DNA from: Toxorhynchites rutilus septentrionalis
Lineage: Eukaryota > Arthropoda > Insecta > Diptera > Culicidae
NCBI RefSeq assembly: GCF_029784135.1
Contig: NC_073746.1
Coordinates: 4,794,136 to 4,858,135, forward strand
Direction: 5' to 3'
DNA length: 64,000 bases
Position numbers and translations under genes: made by a program. Each line of letters begins with the position of its first letter. Position 1 is the stretch's first letter. Shown piece after piece: positions 13,112 through 24,318 of the stretch. Under the pieces are notes generated by a model. It searched no databases, had not been told where the DNA came from, and worked only from the letters and a program-made list of their open reading frames with translations.

Positions 13112-13386
13112 CACTTTACCGACCGGTAGCGGTTCGAACATACTATGCCCTTTTCACCGCCCATTCAGCCGCAGATCGTCCGAAACACTACTAAGTGTTT
13201 GCTAAAGCTAAAGTTTTGAGAAAAGCACCGATTATCTGAATAAAGAATACGAAATGCTTGCTGCTTGCTACTTGTCAGCCTAACCTAACCAAATCTAACA
13301 GAAAGATCAACAGTCGATTAATCGACAACCGGTCGGTAAGCGCTGTGGAGCAAAAGTCGAATAATCGACGGCCGGTTGGTAAAGTG
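13112..13386. mobile_element. piggyBac-type MITE
   Basis: A 275-bp element flanked on both sides by TTAA (13108-13111 and 13387-13390). Its 15-bp terminal inverted repeats are CACTTTACCGACCGG on the left and the inverse of CACTTTACCAACCGG on the right (one mismatch). The TTAA target and CACT-type terminus are those of the piggyBac superfamily. There is no coding capacity, so it would need a transposase in trans. The right half holds two similar subterminal copies of GTCGAxTAATCGAC followed by CCGGT(C/T)GGTAA, which could be transposase-binding repeats. Confidence 0.85.
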
Positions 13387-13879
13387 TTAAAACAGAGAAT
13401 ATAAAAATGTAAATGCGCTTATCGAAAACATGTATGTATGCAGACTGTAAACATGGGGAATAAGTTTGACGTTTATAGATCATTATAATTTATATCCTCT
13501 CATTTGGGAAGTACTGGAAATACTAACGCTTGCTTGAGTTTAGAACCTAGATTGTGTCCACGGAAATCATGTTTCATTTAAACAAAAATAAAAAATTACT
13601 CTTTTGGCTGTGCAGTCGATTTCAGAATGTAATGAATCAGCCACCATTTTTATTAGAATTAACATACTGTAAATTAGATTAAAACAAAATGTAGTATTCT
13701 ACACACTTTCTCATGATAGTGGAGCACGCCAACATTTAATCCTGCTCCCGAACGCCTCCCATAATTCCAATTTTCTAAAGAAAGCATGATGGTTTCATTA
13801 TTCAAATCAGTATTGGAATAGTTCGGCTTTAATATGTAAACATTTTGTCATCTCCCCATTTCGAACGAATTTATCGTAA
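13387..13879. other. Unassigned interval between two insertions
   Basis: No gene or repeat recognised; AT-rich sequence between the piggyBac-type MITE and the left 26-bp direct repeat. Confidence 0.3.
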
Positions 13880-13905
13880 CGAAATAAACTGTGAATTTCT
13901 ACTTT
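13880..13905 (+). repeat. Left target-site duplication (26 bp)
   Basis: A 26-bp string beginning CGAAATAAAC and ending TTTCTACTTT is repeated perfectly at 16677-16702, on the two sides of the non-coding insertion. Confidence 0.9.
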
Positions 13906-14113
13906 GAGCTTGAGCTTGGGTAGACTGTACAATTCGTAGTTGCTCTCCGTGATTGACCTAAACCAACCAAATTGCACAAAGAACACACAGAATGACGCTT
14001 AGGACTAGCAAATCATTCTCGTTGCGCAATTTCTGGTGATTCGAGCTTTAAATGATCAATAACGACGCCGGCCATGTCCTTACAGTCACCAGGGGAAGGG
14101 AAGGAATGTTAGT

Positions 14114-14178
14114 ATGATATTCGCCGCCCGAAGGCCAGAAGGGTCGCCTCTAGAGCGAGGTTCCCTAGCGAATATCAT
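14114..14178. repeat. Perfect 11-bp inverted repeat / hairpin
   Basis: ATGATATTCGC at 14114-14124 pairs with GCGAATATCAT at 14168-14178. The loop is GC-rich and itself has short complementary pieces (GAGG/CCTC). It sits in the presumed 3' part of the retroposon-like insertion, where a structured RNA could be recognised by a reverse transcriptase. Confidence 0.7.
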
Positions 14179-14344
14179 GGAAGGGATAGTTGTTAGTGGG
14201 GAAAGGTAAGAATCAGGATTCACTGTGGTAAGTGATATGATTATGTAAACACGAACTATCGACCACTCGACGAAACAAAAATCCGAAAACCTTATGTGTT
14301 ACAACTAATGGCAGAGATTATCTTAAGGTATCCTGAGAAGGAAA

Positions 14345-14725
14345 ACCTGTAAAATTAATAGGACCGGCTATATATTCTATTATTTATCGCATGTACTCTT
14401 TATGAAAACCAAATCGCGACGGCGGAGATTTAACTGAGGGAAACCTGGAGAACTTCTCTAAATCAATCGGACTGGCGTTATAATCTTTTATTCATCGTGT
14501 GTATTCTGTACCAAACTTCAATCGCGATGACGTAGTTGTTTTTTGGAAATCTGATAAGGTGACGGACAAAAGCTTCTCTAGAAATAATCGTCCAGGCATT
14601 ATGTGCCGCTGTGCATCGCGCGTAATGTTTATAGAAATACAATCGTGACCGAGAGTTATCACTGGGAAACCTGAAAAGGAACCCGAACGAACTGTATCGA
14701 ACTGCAATCGCGAACCCGGAAAGGA
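14345..14725. repeat. Degenerate tandem repeats, period about 100-120 bp
   Basis: Four units begin at about 14345, 14444, 14550 and 14670 (the last partial). Each starts with a CCTG-like block, then contains a TC(G/T)xCxxGGC(A/G)TTAT-like block, CATCGxxTGTA-type sequence and CAATCGCGA(T/C/A). Unit lengths are about 99, 106, 120 and 56 bp. Substitution and indel levels make it an old array internal to the insertion. Confidence 0.65.
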
Positions 14726-16676
14726 ATTAAAAAATTTCAGAATAAAAGAATTAAATAATCAAAACCGCAACGGATTAGTTATTTAAAAAAATGGAAAAAC
14801 AAATTAATATAATGATAAAAGAATTAAAATAATAGATTACAAATTAAAGTATTACGACATACATTACAATGACGCCACATGGCTACACACAAACTACCTG
14901 TACACAGTCGAGAATACTAGCATAATGTGTATAATTTGATACCCGCAAGAACTCAATAAACCTATATACATACATAAACACACACGCGCAGAAAAATTAA
15001 AACGAAAAAAAGTTATTATGGAACAACAAAAATGTAACTATATATTTTTATTACAACGGAATTTTATATAAAGTAGATTAAATCGGGTGCAATTTAGTAA
15101 AATAAATCTGAAACACATAAAACTACCAAACAACCATCAACAAATCATGAGAAATCCAGTTACCAGTCGACATTCACAGACTATTCAAAATATATGGAAA
15201 ACAAATCAAAAATAATTATTTCTGATCAAAACCATGACATTTCATTAAATGTGATCGGTTATGTGTATTGTAAAGGTCGGTTTGTTGATAAAAAAAAAAC
15301 ACAAAAAAGCACTAATTTGAAGATATTTGGAAAAATTATCTGGCATCCCTGAACACCAGAGAACATCAGATCCATGACCTACGCCGATGGAGGAGAAATA
15401 AATTAAAAATGAACAGTAACACACATGCAGCCCTATTCCAGATTCCCCTGAATAATGCTGAAACCCCTATTATATATGTGAGAAAAAGAGGGAAGTGAGA
15501 GAGCTTTGCCTCCCAGCAAAACTATACAAACAAATACAAAAACATTCCAAGCAGAGAGCATCAAGGACAGAGAAAAAATATACTTAGCGGGCATCAGTGA
15601 TATCTCCACCATACTTAATTTATTTTAATTTAATCTATGCACTGATTAATTAACTTCTATAACTCGAAATGTAAATATGTTCACACAAATGCACATTTAG
15701 AACATGACAAGAAACCCAAACTTCACTACCATGAACTATTAATCTGACGTCGATACCCCAAACGCGCGTTTATATTTTCAACTGCTGATTTGTTATATCA
15801 AACCTTGCTCTTAGAAGCCTATGAACTCTATATTTCACTACGCGCCGTTGGAAAATATCTTTAGGTGACCTAAGAAGGTAACAGAAAAGATTATTGTCTT
15901 TCTTGAAGCAAACGCAAACATAAACAACAATGAATTATCAGATGTAGGTAAAAACTTTAGCCTGGACAATCCAACTATATGAAGCATTGATGATAACATT
16001 GTTGAATTCATATTGTGCGGCACTTTTATATTTTTAATTTTCCTTTTCTGAATTGATGCAGACTAACACACTTGCACTTAAAACCACACCACACAATCAA
16101 TGTACACATGCGCGCCCGGAACGAATACATTCGCATACAACCCTGAGTACACTTATAATGCTGCTGTTGTGATAACAACACTACGCAAATCGCAAACGAA
16201 TACGATTGCGCTCCTGGCAATCACCCCGATTATTGCAGTCAGCTGAGTGTTCCTAAACAACACAGAATTTATGGACATGTACGTTTGATTTCACTGTCAC
16301 TGAATAGACTTTATTTCAGATTCAATTCTGCTTTTTTTCGTCTGGAAAGCTGTGGCTTTAATTTCCATTTCGTAAAACACACGCACACTAATAGCGAAAG
16401 AAAACATGATCCGACACGAAGCCAAGCAGCAACGAGCGCAGTCAAATAAACGGACTGTACCACATATGCAAAAACAACTATTTGTGATATCAAAACTCGA
16501 AATATTTCGGAACTCGTTCAGTGAATCGAAGTGAATTCCACCGAAACCGATTTCATCTGATTTCACGCGAACACTTTTTCCAGTAACTGATATATTTTCA
16601 CTACAAGAAGAACGAAAAACACGGCCCTCGAAGAGAAGTCAACGCGCACGTCTACTCGGCACAAACGCTCAACTCC

Positions 16677-16702
16677 CGAAATAAACTGTGAATTTCTACT
16701 TT
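16677..16702 (+). repeat. Right target-site duplication (26 bp)
   Basis: Perfect match to 13880-13905; the match ends abruptly on both sides (A versus C before it, G versus T after it). Confidence 0.9.
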
Positions 16703-17192
16703 TTACATTTTCTAGAAATTCCGACATATTTTTTTCTGTAATGATAACGTATAACGTATTTTTCGAACAATGGATGTGCAGTTTTGTGTTATTTGTAATG
16801 CAGATATCAAGATACGTAATGCAAAATATGATTTCATTTCGTCAGAGCTTTATTCACCAGACCTTTTCTATAATTTTGTTGACATATTTGTTTGTTTCAA
16901 TTCGTAAAATATTCAATCGAGATTTCTGTCAAAATATTTGAATCCTTATGATTACACATTATATTTGCTCATAGAACGGCATAGAATGGTTTTTTGCTTT
17001 GACATCAGCTAGATTATTCTTTTTTATCTAAGATCTCTGCGCTCTGACAAAGATTCACGAGATCTCTTGATACCATTGTTTTTTTAATCATTGTTTTCAT
17101 TTTCTCCATTTTATAATTCACTATGGTCTTGAACTGTATCCAGAAGATCCAGATCCAGATCCAGAAGAAACCCTTATTGCAATTAGCACTAA
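16703..17192. other. AT-rich unassigned interval
   Basis: No gene recognised. A short GATCCA-type repeat (about four units) lies near 17144-17170, just before the PIF-type MITE. Confidence 0.3.
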
Positions 17193-17345
17193 GGCGTCGT
17201 GCACAAAATACGTAACGCGATAAGGGGGGGATGAGATTCGAGGTTGCGTTACTTTCTGTGTATTAGAGATAGGCATTTGCGTTACGTAGGGGGGAGGGAG
17301 TCCAAAATCCGGATTTTTAACGTTACGTTATTTGTGCACGACGCC
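17193..17345. mobile_element. PIF/Harbinger-type MITE
   Basis: A 153-bp element with near-perfect terminal inverted repeats (left GGCGTCGTGCACAAAATACG, right its inverse with one change), continuing into a CGTAACG block. It is flanked by the trinucleotide TAA on both sides (17190-17192 and 17346-17348), the TWA target size of PIF/Harbinger elements. Two subterminal GCGTTAC blocks and G-rich runs lie inside. No ORF. Confidence 0.82.
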
Positions 17346-17348
17346 TAA

Positions 17349-18830
17349 CTGCTTTTGATAAACAAAAATGTATTGCGTCATACCAGCTTCTGATATCAAT
17401 CATTAGTCTTAGTCTTACAAAAAGTACGTTTCAGTAAAGGTGGAATAATTTATTTTTTTTTTTATTTTTAAGATCTCTTTCTGTTGTTTTCTAAAATTTT
17501 CATTCAGACAGACAGTGAAATTATTGAAACGTAAATGGATGTGTGTTTGTCGCATCAGGGCAACGGTATTTAGTAGAACTACGAAGAACTACGTTCAACA
17601 TGAAGGTATAGGTTGTTAGATGAAGCATGGTCAAAATTATAGACGATTTCAAACACTTCTAGCTAGATAATTTATCGATAGATCGCATAGATTTTGGCAT
17701 GAATCGACTGGAATTATTTTTACGTATCTATCATAATAAAGAAAATTATATATATATATATTTTTTTTTGATACAAACCTTTGAGTAATGGGTCAATTTT
17801 AAGCATGATTATACAAACGAAAATTTGCTTCTCAAACTGTGTCCACTAACGGAGCAGTGAGGCACAATCATATAGCTTCAGATAGGAGAGAAATTGATCT
17901 TGATGGAAACACAGAAATCAATCCAGATGAATCCAATTTATTTAACTTAACTCCCGTATATATCAATACGGGAACAAGTAGCGAATAGGGTCAAAGTTAA
18001 CCACTTGAAACGTATCTGTATCATAGTTATTTCAAAAGTTTCGAAATATATATCGTATCGGTGAATCGGGTGGTAAAATCAGTATGTGGTAAAAATCAGT
18101 TTAGTTTTATCTTAGTTCTTATCCGATTCTTAAAAACCATTGCAAACACCATTTTATTCAATCGAAAAAGCAAAATAAGCATCGAAATAAATACCACCTT
18201 TGCTGCGGTAAATTGTAAGTTTCTGTTTTGCTACTGGCACGAACTCGCAGGAGCAAGAGATTTTCCAACGTAAGTCGCGCCGTTGCTTCAGGAGCAACGG
18301 AAGAATTTTCAGGGAAGGGGAAGGGAAGGGAAGAATTTTCAGTATGAGGCTTTTCTTAAAATTGCATGCAGCATACGCGCACATTAAATCTGATCCGTAC
18401 CATCATTTCCGGCATTTACCCTTCAATCAACACTCAGCTTCAATTCATCCGAAAGAGAGATTGAGCAGGTGGGGAAAGTAAACATCGCCAAAAAACTTTG
18501 TATCAGCCTGAAGATACAAGACTTTATTGAGAAATCCTTGTAATCAACAATTACTATTTAGTTACAATTTTTCTGTGCAATATGTGAGAACAGCAATGCA
18601 CTTCAATCTAGGATAAACTCTTCCTTTATGCTGAGTTTGATTTTATGAATTTAAATACTCGACGAGATTTTAGAACAGAGCTTGACATGATTTGTAGTCC
18701 AAAACAACATTTCTATTATAAATGTAGCACTGCATGGGGATGAACTGTTTTTGATTGAAATATTTGGCATGAAGAGCTTTTTCCGAAAAATGGTTTCTTA
18801 AAAGAAAGAAGGCATGTGACTCTCATTATA
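17349..18830. other. Unassigned AT-rich interval
   Basis: No gene recognised. It includes a TA dinucleotide run near 17748-17761 and a GGGAA-type repeat at about 18314-18332. The frames at 18061-18273 (plus) and 18154-18384 (minus) overlap and have no motif. Confidence 0.3.
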
Positions 18831-20150
18831 CACTGGTGGAAATATATATATATATAACGCCACAATCATTTTTGATGTTAGCTTTTGCATCAGTGTAACT
18901 GTCAATTCCGTAGGTTTATTATTGTAACGGAGAAGGAGCGTGGTAAAATCGATGTTTTGAAGAAGGAAGGTTTTTCTTCCGCGAGATAGCGCGTAGAATT
19001 GGAAGGAGCGGAGATGCCGTGACAAACTATATCCGGTTGGGTGCTCAGTACGCCACAAAGAAGCGTCCCGGACGACGTCCTCGCTTAACAGATAGGGACA
19101 AACGACATATCAAGCGCCTCGCTGCTGAGTCTAAACTTTCATCAGCAAAAATAAAAATGAATATTCCAGTAACCAGTCGTCGTATCCGTCAAGTTCTAAG
19201 CTCCGCGAACCTTTCGTATAGGAAATCCGTACCTGTACCGCGAATACTTCCTCGGCATAAGAAGGCACGACTGAATTTCGCCGAGAAATTCCAATACTGG
19301 GATGAAGAGTAGTCTAGAGTGGTTTTCAGCGATGAGAAAAAGTTGAATTTAGACGGTCCTGATGGTTCTGCTGACTGTTGGCAAGATAAACGGAAGAAAA
19401 AACAAACAAGAGAATCTCACAACTTCGGAGGAGGAACCGTAATGGTTTGGGCAGGCATCAGTGACGCTGGGAAAACTCCACCCTGCTTCATATCAACAAG
19501 AATGAATTCCGAGAAGTACTGCGAACTGCTGGAGGAGGTTTTGATTCCTCTTATGGAAGACGTTATGGACGAAAATGCTATTTTTCAACAAGATAACGCT
19601 TCATGTCATGCAGCAAGTAACACCAAAAACTTTCTAACGGCCCATAACATTCCTGTTCTTGATTGGCCACCGTGTAGTCCGGACTTAAATCCCATTGAGA
19701 ATGCTTGGGGAATTTGTCAGCAAATGTGTTTGCACAGGGCAAGAAATTTGAAACTGCTGGACAACTGAAAAAAAACTATCATCAACGAGTGGGCTAAAAT
19801 TACTCCGAACACGGTAAAATCCCTCATTCAGTCTATGCCAAGGAGGCTGCAAGAGGTTATTGTGAAGAAAGGCGAAGCAACACACTACTAATTACATTTG
19901 TTTCGATTTTAGACTGGAAATAAAGTAAATAAATACTTATTTTCAAAGTGGTGTTATATTTATTTCCACCTCAAAATAACGAAATAAACCAACACTTTAT
20001 GCATAGCCCTTTAATTCAATTGCTCATCCGGAACCAAATGATAGGTAATCGTTCTAAGATTCTAAAAATACAATAACAAAATATCCGTGATCGAGAACTT
20101 TGCAAAAAAGCACTATAACAGGGATGGCGTTATATATATTTCCACCAGTG
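18831..20150 (+). mobile_element. Tc1-like DD34E transposon (complete, defective)
   Basis: A 1320-bp element with inverted ends CACTGGTGGAAATATATATA (left) and the matching inverse at 20115-20150, flanked by TA on both sides (18829-18830 and 20151-20152). It contains one plus-strand transposase with stops. Length and structure are those of Tc1 elements. The left TIR has a longer AT run than the right one, a small slippage difference. Confidence 0.92.
18962..19891 (+). pseudogene. Tc1-like DD34E transposase with two in-frame stops
   Basis: The frame-2 coding signal starts around 18962 with a paired-like helix-turn-helix (REIARRIGRS). It continues through a GRPR linker at about 19070 (typical of Tc1) into the DDE domain. 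First D is in VFSDEKK, second D in FQQDNASCH, and the E in PIENAWG lies 35 positions later, giving DD34E. Stops interrupt it at 19310-19312 (TAG) and 19766-19768 (TGA); the last 40 codons after the second stop still read as transposase to TAA at 19889-19891. Upstream of 18962 the start Met is missing and a one-base indel seems to separate the first codons from the HTH. All three catalytic residues remain, but no active protein can be made. Confidence 0.88.
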
Positions 20151-20152
20151 TA

Positions 20153-23100
20153 CTAAACGTCCATCACAAAAAACAAAAGTTGTTCTGTGAAATTTGCTAT
20201 CCCATCTATCCCATTTGCATGACAATCAACTCCATATCACAAAATAGAGAAATAGAGCTTACGCCACTCAGTTCAAGCTTTTACGGGGTCATTTTTTCAC
20301 ATTTCTAAAAAACTTAATTGTTTAGAAGGATCTTATCTTTATCTTTTATATTCAATTCTTTATCGATTTATTACAATAAAAAGTAAAATGTAAATTTTGG
20401 CGCTTGGTCACTTTGTGAGAATGGCAGTTGAGTGAACGAAACATGATGCAAAAATTTCAAAGCATAGCTATCCATACACTATATAACCGAACAAATTCAT
20501 ATATTTCGACTGCAAGCAAAAGCTGTTAATTGTTGTCTTATTGAACCTAATAGCTCTCGGTTTGAGGAATGAATGGTTCGGATTTCAGTCTAGAAATCTC
20601 AACCAGCAGTTATCTTTCCCACGTTGAAAAGGTTCTGTTATTTTTCCAATACAAAGGCCAAACGACGGATATTGGAAATAACTATCTCATAGAAACGGTT
20701 CTCAAGATCGAGCAGGTGACAAGCAAACCCCAGCTCCTGGTTCGGAGTGAAGGGTTTTGATTCCTGCTTGGGTGAGCATTCGCCCGAGATATGGCCTATG
20801 AAACATTCTTGTTTACATGCCCTACTCAACATTGTTTCTGGTTGTTTCAGCTGAATATCAATCCAGCTCTGCTTAGCTATACGTCTTCCAAACATAAACA
20901 CGAGGTATCTACAGAAAATTAGGACGTATTTTACTTGTTAGTGAAACACCAACCAGATGTCGGTTTTACCCCGAATGTACTAGTTTCAAAATAAAGTTGT
21001 TTAACAATGATAAGCAAAAAAAAAACTCCAGCCATCTCACATAGTACACTGAACAATTATCTGAGATGAATTATGTTCATAAAAAGTATCGAATTTTTCA
21101 AAATTTTGGTACTAAAATACCTAAATTCCACTAGCGAAATTTTACACGGACTGTCACTGGACTGATTACCTAATTTTTACCTCTCTTAGTCATTATTTTC
21201 CTGTAACACGTTCTTAATCAATTTTTCTGAACAACCAATCATTTTCAAGCTATATATTTTTGAATAAATATCATGTTAATATACATAAACCCTTTTAAAA
21301 AATTACTCTTGAGCCAATAAGTCTAAAAGTAAGTGAATAAGGGCACGAACGGAAGCTTGACGTTGAACTATTATTATTCTTAAAAATGGATTTTAAACTG
21401 AGTTATTTGATTGGATCAAAAATTCATCAATTTCGCTAATTTAACATTTCAAATGGTAGCCCTGAATAAAACCATGAGGCAACGAAAAATCACTAGGTGG
21501 ATTTGAGGAAGTGAAGTTATAATTTATATCTTTGTATCTTTGTATAATTAAATTACCCGTTTGTCATGAGTATTGTATGTCATATATCACAACAACAATA
21601 CTGCATAATATGTATTTGGTATCTCTCAATCTTTTGTTACATTTCTTCTTTTCAATTCAAAACTTTCCATCCGTGGAGAATATCCGGTTTCATAAGCTGG
21701 ATTCACTCGAATTTTTCAGAACCGTAATTCTGTAGTCCTAATTTCTTTTCTTGTTTAAACAATGTAGTGTAGAAGAATCACAAAACGTTTAGTTCTCAGA
21801 GATAATTTAGAAACTGTTTGTATTGTAATCTTTTCCCTTGTCGAAACCATTAAATATCCTTTCAGGATCTGTTGTTCAGCCCAATGTACTTATAAACGTG
21901 CAAACAAGCATCATTCTGCAACAGAAGAAATATACATACTGAGTCCCGGCGGTCTCTTCCGAGTAACAACACTTCCCCTTTTCATAAGCTTGGAAAAGTT
22001 CATCAAAATCCTGTCAAGAGGCTAATTAATCCAACGGATAATCCTTGTCACGAGATACGTCCCATGAGGCGGAACGATATGTCAAATTAATTTTCTCATC
22101 CCACTCGTCGGGGGTTATCTAATGCGCTTTTCTTCTAACCGAGAGAGAGAGTATTTATTTGTTTGCTAGCAATTTCTCACATTTCCGGTCTTGTTTCGCT
22201 TGAAGTCTGGTTTATCCTTTATCTATGCTCCACATGGCGCACTCCGACAGCCCCATTTCCCCCCGCTCATCGAAGCCCTGCCAAGTGGATGACACCTCTG
22301 AAATGTCACCTTTCAGCAAATTGCTGCCAAAAGGAAATGGGTTGGGGTGGGAAACGCAGGAAGCTCTCGCTGCCATCGGTGAGAAGTTTGATTACGATTG
22401 TGATAAATGAAGTTCCGCTGTCGGCTTGGCGTGGCTGTGTGTAGGTGGGAGCGTCGTGCGTCCGTTCGGATGTCGGGAATCGGATTTTGCTTGAGAATGC
22501 TTAAACTCACGCAAGTCTATGTTCGACACGGCGACATAAAGGGATTATTGATTGGAGATTATGTGACAAATGGGGAATTTACGTTGTGTGCCGTGTTCGC
22601 TATTGAATTTCAACAGCGTTGTATTGCTGATTGAACCGGAATGTGCCGACGAGAGAGTGTTTGGTTCGCGTGTCGGATTCCTATCCCGAGCGGATTCAAT
22701 CATGTATCGGGCGGCTCTAAGGCAGTTCTCGGAACAGCTCAGCTAAAGTTCTCCGATCTCCGAGTTCATTTCCACAATTTTTGATATAAGTTTTGGCAAG
22801 AGTTTCACCACATGGAGAAGATATTAATGTACATATTATGCAACACTGATCAACCAACTCTGAACGCCGACATATGCTGTCCACTTTCAGTATTTTTACA
22901 AACGCGGCACATTTCAAAGCTAGTATTAAACTAAATGAATATTATTCGTCCATTATCGCACTCAGCTGTGTTCGCAAAGTTCAAAATCAGAAGCCAGCCA
23001 ATTAATCAACTCAGGCTTCGAGCTATTTAGAGCTTGGCAGTCGGCCCTCGAAACAAAATTACAAACAACAATTATTGGCAATTTACATCAGGGCGCTGTA

Positions 23101-24318
23101 ATGTTAATTGCGGCTCAAAGTTTGGCCCACATTTTATTCCCGAAATTCCAATTGGGCCAGTTCAATAAACTTCACGCCGACAAAGATAACACCCACGGAA
23201 CCATGTTTTGAATACTAATTGCCATGTTCGCTCGCACGTATTAAATCTTGTTTCTGCGCGAAAGTTCAAAGACAAGCAACTTTGCGTGCTGGTAATTTTT
23301 TTCCGAACACAAGCTTACAGGAAGAAATGTGTCCGGTCTTTGAATCATAATTAATTTATATTATGTATAAATTTGGCACTTTGTTGGCCTTCCCGTTCCG
23401 ACTGGTTGCTTTTCCGTTAATGAAGCCGACGTGCAAAAAAAGTGGAGAAAGCTTTCCAAAGTTAAGTACAGTTAACACAACACGCTTCCCGCCCATTGTA
23501 ACGAGCTGGTGAGAGTCTGGAACGTTTGCCTCTAAGCTTCCGAACAGCCCCCGACAGCCGAGACGAGAGTAGATTGGAGCAGAAGGAGTCTTTTTATCGC
23601 TCCCACTGTTAATTTTCCTCCATCGTAAAGTTAGAACGTATCGCCCAGCCGAGAACAAGGCAAATGGCCGCTTTCTAAGACAGCGCGCCAGAAAGTAATT
23701 AAAATTTTCAATTTATGAATCATCCCGGTTCGAGCGAATATAATTTTGTTTATATTAAACCTACCGGAAGGACATGGCTCTAATTAATTCTATATGTTAT
23801 TCACCGCTACTGTGTCGTAAAGATGGTGGCAATTTGCGGCACAAAGAGAAAGAGACGGTGGGAATTTTTCAATTTTTAACGACACACATTTCAACGACCA
23901 AACTCAATCTTTTCTGACTTCAGGAGGGGAAAGTGTTATGGGAAAAGTTTGTCTCTAAGATAGGAGCTGTGATGTTGTTCTAAAAGCAATGTTGAACACA
24001 CCCACAATGTGCTTCTGCTCTCGAATGTTGGTTTGTTTGATTGGATAAACGAAGGCATAATATATAGAAAGGTCATGAAAGTTGTGATGCTGTGACGCCG
24101 ATGATATGGAAGTATCAACAGAATGACACTATGAAGCAGTGGTGACCATCCTGCGGCCCTTCAACGCTGTTCGCAGCCTGATTTTGAAAAAATATTTTAT
24201 ATGGACGAGAATGGGAGTATAGGGAAGGTCTGGAAAGACAGACTGTATGATTGTTAAATTACATTTTTATTCTAAATTTTAATGATGTACAATCTTGCCA
24301 CACAGTGTATCAATACTA
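20153..24318. other. Long interval without recognised gene
   Basis: More than 4 kb with only short frames. A GA run lies at about 22141-22150. The stretch 21900-23700 is noticeably more GC-rich, contains small frames on both strands (for example 22163-22444 and 23356-23658) and is the least repeat-like part of the window, but shows no domain, splice pattern or known repeat that I can support. Confidence 0.3.

Larger units (their letters stand above)
13906..16676 (-). mobile_element. Retroposon-like insertion without coding capacity
   Basis: This 2771-bp block lies between perfect 26-bp direct repeats, which is too long for a DNA transposon and typical of target-primed retroposition. On the minus strand the 3' end would be at 13906, ending in short AAGCTC tandem repeats, as several LINE groups do, and the 5' end would be at 16676 with a GC-richer, 5'UTR-like start (CGGGAGTTGAGCG). 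Within it are a hairpin at 14114-14178 and degenerate tandem repeats at 14345-14725 near the 3' end. The longest frame is 89 codons (16297-16566, minus) with no RT, endonuclease or gag motif. It may be an internally deleted LINE or a large non-autonomous retroposon. Confidence 0.72.

Noticed and set aside
22163..22634. Overlapping 60-93-codon frames in GC-richer DNA
   Set aside because: Three plus frames and one minus frame overlap; composition explains them better than coding.
24138..24190. GTGGTGACCATCCTGCGGCCC string as a hAT element end
   Set aside because: No matching inverse end or 8-bp target duplication found.
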